From TCS55 sp964343505 (GTDB lineage: Bacteria > Fidelibacterota > Marinisomatia > Marinisomatales > TCS55): a stretch of 31,750 bases of DNA. The position numbers and the translations under genes were made by a program. The notes below the pieces were generated by a model, which ran no database searches, had not been told where the DNA came from, and worked only from the letters and a program-made list of their open reading frames with translations. Below, one piece after another: positions 1 to 8,296 of this stretch. Numbering within the stretch: position 1 is the stretch's first letter; each line of letters starts with the position of its first letter. The DNA lies in NCBI GenBank assembly GCA_964343505.1, contig CAYFJU010000031.1, forward strand, positions 1-31,750. The letters are read 5' to 3'.

Positions 1-36
1 CTATTATGGAACTTACAGCTTTTCATGTTATGCCAA

Positions 37-141
37 CTAGTCTTGACCCTTAAATTTAATATTAATGTGCCCTCCAATAGCTGTGTACTCATTAATTTTA
101 TTCTCTCTCCAACATCCATAAAGTAGTAAAACTGTAAGCAT
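37..141 (-). CDS. possible very small lipoprotein-like ORF downstream of the C10 protease
   Basis: A 34-residue reading frame begins with ATG 17 nt after the stop of the C10 protease remnant on the same strand. It starts with a short hydrophobic stretch ending in a lipobox-like LLYGC with Cys at residue 10, then a polar tail. There is no positively charged N-region and no clear Shine-Dalgarno, so it may be chance. In known C10 loci (for example speB/spi) a small inhibitor gene often sits directly downstream of the protease, which is the only reason to record it. No family is recognised. It could also be the eroded start of a longer lost gene. Confidence 0.2.
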   Translation of the reverse strand: MLTVLLLYGCWRENKINEYTAIGGHINIKFKGQD

Positions 142-158
142 TATTATACTTCGGCATT

Positions 159-665
159 TCATGGTTTAATGCCCACTAAACAGTTTTGTTTATATTGATA
201 ATTTTCTCCATTTGAAATAGTAAAATCGTCATAGCTATACCACCCGTAATTATCAGCAGACCCCATTCTATGACCATCCCACCCCCAATTCATGTGAAGA
301 AAATATTCACTGGCCGCCCCATCGGTTATTTGACCATCAGACCATTCATATTTTAATTTAGCGTATCGGTACCCATCTGTTACCCAAGCGTGACCATTCT
401 CATAATCATATCTGATAAAAAACCACCACCAATAAATTGAAGTTCTGGTTGTAAATCCATCCATTATCACTGGGCGATTATTCTCTAATTCTGAAACCAC
501 TAAATGAATATCATAATCTTCATAATCAACTGAATTACTATAATCATATTCATTAACAATGAACCCTTCTAAATCTTTAGTATAAGCACCTGAAATACTG
601 CATTTATAATTCATATTTATCCCCTCACCTATATCCCTCATCAATTTTGCCGTTTCTAAACTGCC
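159..665 (-). pseudogene. C10 peptidase (streptopain-like), C-terminal half after in-frame stop
   Basis: This is the second half of a C10 cysteine protease, in the same reading frame as the upstream half and separated from it only by a TAA at 666-668. The first residues after the stop (GSLETAKLMRDIGEGINMNY) fit the usual C10 stretch that follows the catalytic-Cys helix. Further on is NGHAWVTDGY, where His (codon 390-392) is the expected catalytic histidine, then the NWGWDG and GWYSYDDF region, and an ending in VGIKP as in other C10 domains. There is no C-terminal sorting domain. A TTG at 642-644 could start a separate product, but it would lack the catalytic Cys. Functional only if the stop is an artefact or is read through. 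Confidence 0.8.
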
Positions 666-1463
666 TTAATGTAATTCCATAAGATCCCAATTGTAATCAT
701 TTGGATATTCATGGAATTTCATGACTTGGGCCATCGCAGTCGCCACACATCCTGTAGGCGGTTTGCCATTGAGAGAATTTTCACATTCCTCATCAAGATA
801 TGGAACTAAATCATTATACCCATTCCATTGACCCCATGTGGTTTCTAATAATGGGCCTTTCTGAACAGATGTTGTCCACCAGTCGACCAATTGAGTATCG
901 TCAATGGTGATGGGTATTTCATCCCACTCATGTCCATCCCCCATCAATTCATTCCATTTTAGGGAAATTTCCACTGGAATTTCAAAATTGCTGTCATTTT
1001 TAATAACATCAATTTTATAAAGACGACCTACAAACCACCCTGCAAGACCAAGAGGAATATTCTCAAAATCAAACGATGTGTCTTTTGAAGACCCCAGAAT
1101 TGGGCTATCTTTCTTTGATGCTGATACAATGATAAAACCGACTGGGTTAAATTTAATAATATAAATGAATGGCGCTTCGGCTTCGTCAGAAAGTACGATG
1201 ATTTCATCAATGTCCTTTTCCTCAAAACCACTAAAGCTACTATCTCCTTTAGTCTTAAATAATACATCACCCAAGTCAGATGAAGTAATACCCATAAATT
1301 CTTCCGATTTCGAAAAATTAAGGGCGACAATTGTGGCCAATTCTTCTGAAACATTTGGGTTAAACTGTTTAGGATTTGAATCACTAAATGTATCATCCAC
1401 ACAGGACAGTGTGACGATACTTATTAAAAACACACTAATAACGGCATTCATTACACTTTTCAT
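666..1463 (-). pseudogene. C10 peptidase (streptopain-like), signal, propeptide and catalytic-Cys part
   Basis: The protein starts at the ATG at 1461-1463, which has an AGTGAGG Shine-Dalgarno about 8 nt upstream. An in-frame GTG at 1478 is possible, but the signal sequence begins at the ATG. A hydrophobic signal ends in VTLSC, an imperfect lipobox. A propeptide-like region follows, with PVGFIIVSASKKDSPILGSS resembling the C10 inhibitory prodomain. The catalytic motif TGCVATAMAQVMK lies near residue 239 (Cys codon 747-749). The frame then stops at TAA (666-668), while the rest of the domain, including the catalytic His, continues in frame to 159. Read through, the protein would be about 433 residues, a normal single-domain C10 length. 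The gene is AT-rich compared with what follows. Identification as C10 is strong; inactivation is inferred from the stop. Confidence 0.85.
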
Positions 1464-1561
1464 AACTAGATACCTCACTTTATTATAACAATATCGAAAT
1501 TCAATACTGAATTGTATAATGGCATTTTTGTAAAAAGCAAGTTATTTTTAAAATTATTTGA

Positions 1562-1696
1562 AGTGGGGGCTCCGATGGGGTGATCTCCGTCGACAGAAAA
1601 GGCAATATTGCCATGCCCTTCAATTCAAAAGGGATGTATCGGGGCTATATTAAAAGTGACGGTAAGCCGGTAACACTGATTTATAAGAACGAATAA
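1562..1696 (+). pseudogene. C-terminal remnant of isoaspartyl peptidase / plant-type L-asparaginase
   Basis: A 44-codon plus-strand frame encodes GGSDGVISVDRKGNIAMPFN followed by SKGMYRGYI and ends at TAA 1694-1696. The GG-DG-I-V-D-KGN-AMPFN-GMYRG pattern is the signature C-terminal segment of the beta subunit of the Ntn-hydrolase isoaspartyl peptidase/asparaginase family (IaaA-like, normally about 300 residues). Nothing upstream belongs to it: a TGA precedes the first codon and the sequence turns AT-rich as the promoter side of the C10 protease gene begins. I read this as the surviving tail of a gene deleted or replaced by the arrival of the protease region. It cannot be functional as it stands. 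Confidence 0.75.
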
Positions 1697-1738
1697 TTAA
1701 ATATTGGTTTCAGGTTATTACTCCGGCACTGGTTAAGC

Positions 1739-1754
1739 GTATGAATATTCATAC
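1739..1754. repeat. 16-bp perfect palindrome
   Basis: GTATGAATATTCATAC is a perfect palindrome in an AT-rich spacer with no convincing gene. It could be an operator or a chance structure. Just downstream the octamer ACGTTTTA occurs twice (1801-1808 and 1820-1827), and its inverse TAAAACGT occurs at 1777-1784. No regulator family can be named from this. Confidence 0.3.
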
Positions 1755-1920
1755 CATTATATGCCCCATAAATATGTAAAACGTAATTATCCCCTATATC
1801 ACGTTTTATTAGATATTTACGTTTTAAATAATTAATATAATTCTTCATTTAAAACACATTATTTTTATTCGAAATATGAGCATAATTATTACGACTAACT
1901 GATGCCAGTTTAATAATAGA

Positions 1921-2109
1921 CCCTTGAGATTCTTCTCCCCAATGAATCGGGGATTAGGATGACACTTGTTGTTTTTTCTTTCCCACTAATCATTTTCATA
2001 CTGAACTTGAGCAAAGCGAAAGGAAGTATCTCAAGTGAAAGCTGATTCTGTAATGATTGTTTGAGATGCTTCATTTGTCCCGCTATAGCGGGACGCTTTC
2101 AGCATGACA
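1921..2109. repeat. palindromic intergenic (REP-like) repeat element
   Basis: The stretch has the composite look of a dispersed intergenic repeat. It contains CTTGAGATTCTTC with its approximate inverse GGAAGTATCTCAAG around 2022-2035, and a TCCCC...GGGGA hairpin (1936-1953). It also contains TTTGAGATGCTTC followed by the perfect 18-bp palindrome GTCCCGCTATAGCGGGAC at 2077-2094, and then CTTTCAGCATGAC. The GAGATTCTTC...ATGAC units appear more than once in degenerate form. There is no coding potential. Such elements usually occur in many copies between genes; copy number cannot be judged from this one window. Confidence 0.5.
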
Positions 2110-2279
2110 AGATGTTTAGTCTTGGGTTCACTTTACTATCAACTACCACCCCTAAATAATTGAATCACCGTCACATAAGTAGTTAATCTCCCCTCCCATT
2201 TGAAAAGGATATCCCTCATATTCTTTTTTTATTCTTCTCCCTACAATAATTTCGGCGCAGGTTTTATGAGGATTATCAA

Positions 2280-2807
2280 ATGAAAAAAGGATTTCATTGG
2301 AATAAGTGGACCCGAAAAACCCACCACTGGGGAGCATTTGTCATTCTGCTCCCCATATCCATTGTCATCGCCACGGGGATTCTGCTCCAACTCAAAAAAG
2401 AAGTGGCCTGGATCCAACCCCCCACTGCTAAAGGTGAGATCAAAAATGATCCCGCCCTGTCCTTTGATGATATCCTGACTGCGGCCCGATCCGTGCCGGA
2501 AGCCAATATTCAATCCTGGGATGATGTAGATCGGCTGGATGTTCGCATTGATAAAGGGATTGTAAAAGTCCGGGGGAAAAATCGCTGGGAAATCCAAGTG
2601 GATACCCATACCGGGGAGGTGCTTCAAGTGGCCTATCGCCGCTCCGATCTTATTGAGTCCATTCACGATGGCTCCTGGTTTCATGATAAAGCAAAATTGT
2701 GGCTATTCTTTCCCTCCGGAATCGTCCTATTCGTCCTCTGGATGACAGGCGTTTATATGATCATTCTTCCATATGCGGTAAAATGGAAACGGAAGCGAAA
2801 GTCATGA
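2280..2807 (+). CDS. PepSY-associated transmembrane protein
   Basis: A 175-residue inner-membrane protein. It has a short N-terminal basic segment with WTRKTHHWGA, a first membrane helix at about 17-37, a soluble extracytoplasmic PepSY-like domain (about 55-130, with WEIQVDTHTGEVLQV), and a second helix at about 141-165 followed by a basic cytoplasmic tail. This is the minimal PepSY_TM architecture. Larger relatives accompany siderophore and metal uptake or act as reductases, but no catalytic function is known for these short forms. The start is supported by GAGG about 8 nt upstream of the ATG. Its stop overlaps the start of the next gene (ATGA), so the two are probably co-translated. The family call is good and the role unknown. 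Confidence 0.8.
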   Translation: MKKGFHWNKWTRKTHHWGAFVILLPISIVIATGILLQLKKEVAWIQPPTAKGEIKNDPALSFDDILTAARSVPEANIQSWDDVDRLDVRIDKGIVKVRGKNRWEIQVDTHTGEVLQVAYRRSDLIESIHDGSWFHDKAKLWLFFPSGIVLFVLWMTGVYMIILPYAVKWKRKRKS

Positions 2808-4369
2808 AACAATCTATTCTTTTTCTATCAATTTTGATTTCTGCGTGTACGGCACCCACCTTTGATATCATTATAAAGAACGGCCGAATCGCCGATGGGA
2901 CAGGTGGAGCATTATTTGAAGCCAATATTTATATCCGGGATGGAAAGATCGTTACCATTGGTCACCAACCCAAAGCGGTGGCACCTCAAACCATTGATGC
3001 CACCGGACTGGTCATTGCGCCCGGCTTCATTGATATGCACACCCATTCGGAGCGGAAGAGTTTAGACTTCCCTGCGGTAGAAAATTATCTCCAACAAGGG
3101 GTCACCACCATGGTGGGCGGCAATTGCGGCAGCTCACCCTTCCCTATCAGTGAATTCATTGAGAAAACGGAAGCCAGAGAAATCGGCACCAATCTCGCAT
3201 TATTGGTGGGGCATAATACTGTGCGACGAGAAGTTATGGGGACGGAAAATCGTTTGGCCACTGAGACGGAATTAACTGCCATGCAAAACCTGATCCAATC
3301 CGCTATGGACGATGGCGCTTTCGGTATGTCCACTGGCCTCAAATACATTCCCGGAGCTTACTCCAATACAGAAGAGGTGGTGACACTGGCATCTACCGTT
3401 TCGCAGAACGGGGGTTTCTACGCTACCCACATGCGGGAAGAAGGCATCGGATTAATTAAATCTGTAGAAGAGGCCATTGATATCGGACGCAAAGCGAAAC
3501 TGCCCGTGCAAATATCGCATCATAAGGCAGTTGGCAAATCTACTTGGGGTAAAAGTAAAAACACTTTGGCTTTAGTGGATGAGGCGCGGGCTGAAGGTAT
3601 CGATGTTACCGTTGATCAATATCCATACACCGCAACCAGTACAACCTTGACGGTAGTCTTCCCTGCTTGGTCATTGGCCGGCGGCATGGAGGCATTGAAA
3701 GAGCGACTGGATGATCCGGCTCAGCGACAAAAGATCAAAGATGGCATAGTTTGGAATATTGTTTATGACCGCGGCGGCGGTGACCCGGCCAGCATTGTGG
3801 TGGCTAACTATCCGCCCAACACAGCATTTAATGGGATGGATTTGGGAGAGATTACCAAAAGGAAAGGGATTGAACCCACGCCCGAAAATGCAGCTGAAGT
3901 GTTGATGGATATGGTTTATAAAGGTGGCGGAGCCGGTATCTATCATTGCCTGGATGAAGCCGATGTAAAGCGGATCATGGCCCATCCCCAAGTCATGCAC
4001 GCTTCCGACGGGAGCACGATTGAATTTGGGAAGGCTCAACCCCATCCCCGGAGTTACGGAACTTATCCAAGGATCTTAGGCCGATATGTGAGAGATCAGG
4101 GTGTTATATCTTTAAGTGAATCCATCCGAAAAATGACCCAACTCCCTGCTTCTGTTCTTGGGTTGACTGATCGGGGTGAAATCAAAAAAGGATTCTGGGC
4201 GGACCTTGTTATTTTTGATCCCAAGACCATTATTGACAGGGCCACTTGGGAGAACCCCCATCAATATCCGGCGGGCATATCTTATGTGTTAGTGAACGGG
4301 AAAGTGGCCGTTGATCATGGCAGGACCACTAAATCTTTGGCTGGAAAAGTCCTGAAACATACTCCTTAA
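2804..4369 (+). CDS. N-acyl-D-amino-acid deacylase (D-aminoacylase), lipoprotein
   Basis: A 521-residue amidohydrolase of the D-aminoacylase group (COG3653-like) that should hydrolyse N-acyl-D-amino acids to D-amino acids. The ATG at 2804 is chosen because it overlaps the PepSY stop (ATGA) and opens directly on a lipoprotein signal (MKQSILFLSILISAC, lipobox Cys 15). A longer upstream frame merely shadows the PepSY gene. Metal-site features are visible: HTH at 79-81, Cys108 in VGGNCGSS, His209 in HMREEG, His239 in ISHH, and the catalytic-type Asp402 in HASDGS. The C-terminal part has the usual GEIKKGFWADLVIFDP segment. Placement outside the cytoplasm suggests scavenging of acylated D-amino acids or peptidoglycan-derived material. 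The TonB receptor downstream may import related substrates, which is inference. Confidence 0.88.
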   Translation: MKQSILFLSILISACTAPTFDIIIKNGRIADGTGGALFEANIYIRDGKIVTIGHQPKAVAPQTIDATGLVIAPGFIDMHTHSERKSLDFPAVENYLQQGVTTMVGGNCGSSPFPISEFIEKTEAREIGTNLALLVGHNTVRREVMGTENRLATETELTAMQNLIQSAMDDGAFGMSTGLKYIPGAYSNTEEVVTLASTVSQNGGFYATHMREEGIGLIKSVEEAIDIGRKAKLPVQISHHKAVGKSTWGKSKNTLALVDEARAEGIDVTVDQYPYTATSTTLTVVFPAWSLAGGMEALKERLDDPAQRQKIKDGIVWNIVYDRGGGDPASIVVANYPPNTAFNGMDLGEITKRKGIEPTPENAAEVLMDMVYKGGGAGIYHCLDEADVKRIMAHPQVMHASDGSTIEFGKAQPHPRSYGTYPRILGRYVRDQGVISLSESIRKMTQLPASVLGLTDRGEIKKGFWADLVIFDPKTIIDRATWENPHQYPAGISYVLVNGKVAVDHGRTTKSLAGKVLKHTP

Positions 4370-4462
4370 CTTTTAATATTTTGATCTAAAAGCAGATATT
4401 AAATGACCTGTTTTTACTTTATATCATAAATTATATTTATGTTATTGATAAATTATATTTGT

Positions 4463-4492
4463 TTGACTTTATGTTGCCCCGCCCGGTAATTT
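4463..4492 (+). promoter_or_regulatory. candidate sigma-70-type promoter for the TonB receptor
   Basis: TTGACT (4463-4468) and TAATTT (4487-4492) are separated by 18 nt in the AT-rich 214-nt gap upstream of the receptor gene. The predicted start leaves a leader of roughly 85 nt before the ATG. The match is moderate and the promoter consensus of this organism is unknown. Confidence 0.25.
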
Positions 4493-4583
4493 TGGCCGAA
4501 TTTACTTGGGACTGGCAGTTTAATCGATTGCCGACCATCCCATTTGATTCATCAACCAACCAAAAAGAGAGCAGGAAAGCTTT

Positions 4584-7271
4584 ATGTTAAAACAATCCAT
4601 AAGAGTTCTAATCATTCTCAGCGCTTTTTCAATCCTTTTTGCCCAAGGCGGATCGGTTACCGGTACGGTAACAGATGAAAGCGGGAACGGCCTGCCCGGG
4701 GCAAACCTGGTGTTGGCCGGTACATCCCTGGGGGCTGCCACAGACAGTGATGGCGCCTATAAGATCACCAATGTACCCGCGGGCACTTATACTATTACAG
4801 CCACATATATCGGATACCAGTCCTCCAGCCAATCGGTTAATGTGGGCGACGGCGCTGCTACCGTTGACTTCTCACTGGAAGTGGACGCCGTAGCCTTGAG
4901 CGGTATATTAGTCACGGGGACCCGTGCTGCGGGACGGACAGCCATGAAGTCACCTACCCCCATTGATGGGTTTGACAATGTCACGCTGAGGCGTCAAGGG
5001 AATGGTGACTTTACCGAAACATTAAAAAATACAGTCCCTTCATTTAACGCAACGCCCCTCACCGGTGATGGTGCGGCATTCGTTCGTCCCACCTCTATGC
5101 GGGGTCTGCCTCCGGACAATATCCTGGTACTGACTAATTCCAAACGCCGCCATCGCTCAGCACTCATATCCCACTTTGGTGCGGCCATGAATGTAGGTGC
5201 GCAAGCGGTTGATGTGGGTATGATTCCCAGTATCGCCATTAAAAGGCTTGAGGTATTACGTGACGGTGCAGCGGCCCAGTATGGCTCTGATGCGATTGCG
5301 GGCGTGATGAACTTCATCCTGAAAGATAATTCTTCCGGTTATGAAATCCACGCAACGAGCGGGCGCTGGATGACAGCACCCAATGGCCGCGGTGGTGAAA
5401 CTGATGTAGCCATTGCAGCCAACATGGGTATGCCGCTTACAAAAAATGGTTTTATCAATATCAGTGCTGAATATTCCAGCAGGCCTGAACTTTCACGTGG
5501 ATACCAACATAAATCAGCATCCAATGGATATAAGGGCTGGAACAGTTCCGGCTATACCAAGGATGATACTTGGGGTTATATAAAAAATAATCCAACGGGT
5601 GACACAGATTCGTGGCAGACAGCCATGAACTGGGGCCGGCCCCAGAATGATGGTTTTCGTTCAGTATGGAACGCCGGATTAAAGATCAGTGATGATGTGG
5701 AAGCCTATTCATTCGGTAACTATGCCGATACATTCGGGGAATACAGCTTCTTCCTTCGTGCCGCTGGTAAATCGGGGGCCCTGACGGCTATCCCCTTGGA
5801 TCCGGCCGATCCTTCCAAAGGAAACTTCTCATGGGGTGATACTTATCCCTTGGGATTCACCCCCCGCCTGGAAGGTCACGGCAACGACTTAAGTTCTGTA
5901 ACAGGAATTAAAGGGAGGCTGGGTAACGGTATTAATTATGATTTCAGCGCCAGTTACGGCATGAACCATATCCGTTATTACCTGAGGAATACATTGAACC
6001 TGTCATGGGGACCTTACTCACCCCATAATTTCGATATCGGTGACTTGGAACAGGCCGAAACCAACCTGAACGCGGACTTCACCTATCCCATCAGCGAAAC
6101 CATGAACTTAGGTTTCGGGGCCGAATGGCGTGAAGAAAAATACACCATGTTCCAAGGACAAAAAGAAGCCTGGATGCCGGGGCCTTGGGCTGATGTGGCC
6201 TTGTTGACTGACCCAAAAACCGGTAAAACTTATACCGCTCCAGGTCTCGCGGCCAACGGTATGCCGGGAACCAGTCCTGACGCAGCCGGCGTATTCGATC
6301 GTCAAAATACAGCCTTCTATGGGGACCTGGAAGTTGACATGGATGCATTATTGATCCAATTCGCGGCCCGGTCTGAAAACTTTTCGGACTTCGGCGGCAC
6401 CTTTAATTACAAAGCCGCTGCTAGGTATTCATTGGGAAACCTGGTTTCCATTAGAGGTGGTTATTCTACCGGTTTCCGTGCCCCCACCCCGGGTCAATCC
6501 AACTATACGGGTGTGGTGACGTCCTTTGACGGACCCACCGGCAAACAGGTGCAGGAAGGGACCGTTCGTCCCACCAATCCGCTGGCGGTGGCTTTGGGCG
6601 GGAAAGAACTGGGACCGGAAAAAGCCAAGAATATGAGCTACGGATTCACATCTAACCCGATGACGAACTTGAACCTGACCTTCGACTACTATACGATTGA
6701 TATTGAAGATAAAATCCTGAAATCCAGGTCACTGGCCGTTGAAGGGAATCCCTATTTCAAAAAGCTCGCTTTCTACACCAATGCGCTGGATACGAAAACA
6801 ACCGGATATGACCTTGTGGCTGTCTACAGAATGGGGAACACCAACCTGGGTCTGGCCATGAACCACAATGAAACAGAAGTGGTGAGACAAAAGCAAGTCA
6901 GCGGCGTAAACCCGGTGTCTGACGGCAACGTTCAGAATCTTGAAGAAAACCTGCCGAAGGACCGTATCACCATGACGGTGGACCATAAGGTGCGCGACAA
7001 CCTATCGGCCATGGTCCGCCTGAATTACTATGGTAAAAGCATTGATGAACGGAGTCAAAAGGATGTGATTGATCCAATCACCTTCTTCGATGTTGAGGTT
7101 AACTATGTTGTGAGTCAGAACCTCAGCGTGGTCTTTGGCGGAAACAATGTCACCAATGCATATCCAAATATGATTGCCACGCGCGCCTCTCAGGGTATGC
7201 CATACCCGCGGCGTTCACCTCTCGGTTATCACGGTGGTATGACCTACATGAGACTCATGTACAACTTCTGA
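4584..7271 (+). CDS. TonB-dependent outer-membrane receptor with carboxypeptidase-regulatory-like N-terminal domain
   Basis: An 895-residue outer-membrane receptor. A signal peptide (about 1-21, ending FAQ) is followed by a beta-sandwich carboxypeptidase-D regulatory-like domain at about 22-105 (VTGTVTDESGNGLPGANL, DGAYKITNVPAGTYT). The plug domain covers about 110-245, with IAIKRLEVLRDGAAAQYGSD and AIAGVMNFILKD, and a 22-strand-type barrel ends in the canonical C-terminal Phe (MYNF). This domain order is typical of the FCB superphylum. The ligand cannot be read from sequence. No SusD-like partner lies next to it, so it is not an obvious glycan utilisation pair. An AGGAAAG sequence 5-11 nt before the ATG supports the start. 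The gene ends in a good intrinsic terminator, so it is probably monocistronic. Confidence 0.92.
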   Translation: MLKQSIRVLIILSAFSILFAQGGSVTGTVTDESGNGLPGANLVLAGTSLGAATDSDGAYKITNVPAGTYTITATYIGYQSSSQSVNVGDGAATVDFSLEVDAVALSGILVTGTRAAGRTAMKSPTPIDGFDNVTLRRQGNGDFTETLKNTVPSFNATPLTGDGAAFVRPTSMRGLPPDNILVLTNSKRRHRSALISHFGAAMNVGAQAVDVGMIPSIAIKRLEVLRDGAAAQYGSDAIAGVMNFILKDNSSGYEIHATSGRWMTAPNGRGGETDVAIAANMGMPLTKNGFINISAEYSSRPELSRGYQHKSASNGYKGWNSSGYTKDDTWGYIKNNPTGDTDSWQTAMNWGRPQNDGFRSVWNAGLKISDDVEAYSFGNYADTFGEYSFFLRAAGKSGALTAIPLDPADPSKGNFSWGDTYPLGFTPRLEGHGNDLSSVTGIKGRLGNGINYDFSASYGMNHIRYYLRNTLNLSWGPYSPHNFDIGDLEQAETNLNADFTYPISETMNLGFGAEWREEKYTMFQGQKEAWMPGPWADVALLTDPKTGKTYTAPGLAANGMPGTSPDAAGVFDRQNTAFYGDLEVDMDALLIQFAARSENFSDFGGTFNYKAAARYSLGNLVSIRGGYSTGFRAPTPGQSNYTGVVTSFDGPTGKQVQEGTVRPTNPLAVALGGKELGPEKAKNMSYGFTSNPMTNLNLTFDYYTIDIEDKILKSRSLAVEGNPYFKKLAFYTNALDTKTTGYDLVAVYRMGNTNLGLAMNHNETEVVRQKQVSGVNPVSDGNVQNLEENLPKDRITMTVDHKVRDNLSAMVRLNYYGKSIDERSQKDVIDPITFFDVEVNYVVSQNLSVVFGGNNVTNAYPNMIATRASQGMPYPRRSPLGYHGGMTYMRLMYNF

Positions 7272-7293
7272 GGTTAATTGCTCTTCCAAACGG

Positions 7294-7328
7294 AAAAGGC
7301 GGTTGCTTTAGTGTTGCCGCCTTTTTTG
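7294..7328 (+). terminator. intrinsic terminator of the TonB receptor gene
   Basis: A 9-bp stem (AAAAGGCGG at 7294-7302 with CCGCCTTTT at 7317-7325) has a 14-nt loop and runs into a T tract, 22 nt after the receptor stop codon. Confidence 0.8.
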
Positions 7329-7345
7329 GTTGGAGAAGGATTAGT

Positions 7346-7366
7346 ATGATTTTAACAAATAATCAT
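7346..7366 (+). promoter_or_regulatory. possible LysR-type operator upstream of the regulator gene
   Basis: ATGATT (7346-7351) and AATCAT (7361-7366) form a dyad with a 9-nt spacer, which satisfies the T-N11-A spacing of LysR-type boxes. It lies about 43 nt before the LysR start, where autoregulation would be expected. The spacer is AT-rich, so chance is possible. Confidence 0.3.
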
Positions 7367-7408
7367 CATTAATGGATTTGAAGTCTTGGATTTAAGATTC
7401 TAAATATC

Positions 7409-8293
7409 ATGGAATTACGGCAGCTTAAAACATTGGTGGCAGTTTTAAATCATGGCGGTTTTGCGGCGGCGGGTAAGGCGATTGGATTGACCCAATCAGC
7501 AGTAAGCCTCCAAATAAAAGCCCTCGAAGATGAATTGGGTGTAAAGTTATTTGATCGTTTTACCCGTCCCCCCGCACCAACACCGAAAGCATTGGAGCTG
7601 GCCAGGAGAGCACGCGAAATCCTCAAACTGTGTTCAGATTTAAATGAAAACATATCTAAACAATTAACAGGTGCCCTTGATTTGGGTGTGGTTCCCACAA
7701 TTCAAACTGGGTTACTCCCCGAAGCCTTGGTAATCATGCGGGAAACACACCCGGATTTACACGTAAATGTAACCAGTGGTTTTTCAAAAGAATTAACTCA
7801 GCGGGTCGATCGCGGCCTTATTGCTGCAGCAATTGTAAATGAACCAAGACAACTTTTAACCGGTCTAAGCTGGCATCCATTCGTGCACGAAAAAATGGTT
7901 GTTATCGCTCCGGAACATGCCAAAGGAATCACCGACAGAGAACTGTTGGAATCCTTACCTTTCATCCGCTTTCAAAGGTGGGCCTGGGAGGGGCGCCTCA
8001 CCGATGAGCACTTGCGCGAACGAGGCATTAAAGTAACAACCAGTATGGAAATGGATTCCCTCGAAGCGGTTTCCCAGATGGTGGCTCATGGCCTGGGTGT
8101 TTCGGTCGTTCCCCACAGGGATATGGCTGAACCCTTTCCAAATCATGTTCGCCTTGTGGCCTTTGGTAAAAAACCCGTTTTTCGCACCATGGGCCTGATT
8201 GAAAAAATTGAAAACCCCAAATCTCACTTAGTGAAAACCATGTACCAGGTTTTACTCAATTTAGTCAAAAAACATTCGAAAGAAAAAAAATAA
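7409..8293 (+). CDS. LysR-family transcriptional regulator
   Basis: A 294-residue regulator of usual LysR length. The N-terminal winged helix-turn-helix (1-60) is standard: MELRQLKTLVAVLNHGGFAA, then LTQSAVSLQIKALEDELGVKLFDR. A type-2 periplasmic-binding-like effector domain covers about 88-290. The DNA-binding head is unambiguous. The effector cannot be deduced, but the aminotransferase gene starts only 3 nt after the stop, so an amino acid or keto acid is a reasonable guess. This tandem, same-strand arrangement differs from the common divergent layout. No Shine-Dalgarno is visible before the ATG, which immediately precedes the conserved N-terminus. Confidence 0.92.
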   Translation: MELRQLKTLVAVLNHGGFAAAGKAIGLTQSAVSLQIKALEDELGVKLFDRFTRPPAPTPKALELARRAREILKLCSDLNENISKQLTGALDLGVVPTIQTGLLPEALVIMRETHPDLHVNVTSGFSKELTQRVDRGLIAAAIVNEPRQLLTGLSWHPFVHEKMVVIAPEHAKGITDRELLESLPFIRFQRWAWEGRLTDEHLRERGIKVTTSMEMDSLEAVSQMVAHGLGVSVVPHRDMAEPFPNHVRLVAFGKKPVFRTMGLIEKIENPKSHLVKTMYQVLLNLVKKHSKEKK

Positions 8294-8296
8294 ATT

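Noticed and set aside
1028..1488. Open frames on both strands inside the C10 protease gene
   Set aside because: They lie in other frames of a gene with clear domain motifs and show no family features of their own.
4370..4583. Riboswitch upstream of the TonB receptor
   Set aside because: No cobalamin-box or TPP-like core motif could be recognised in the 214-nt AT-rich gap.
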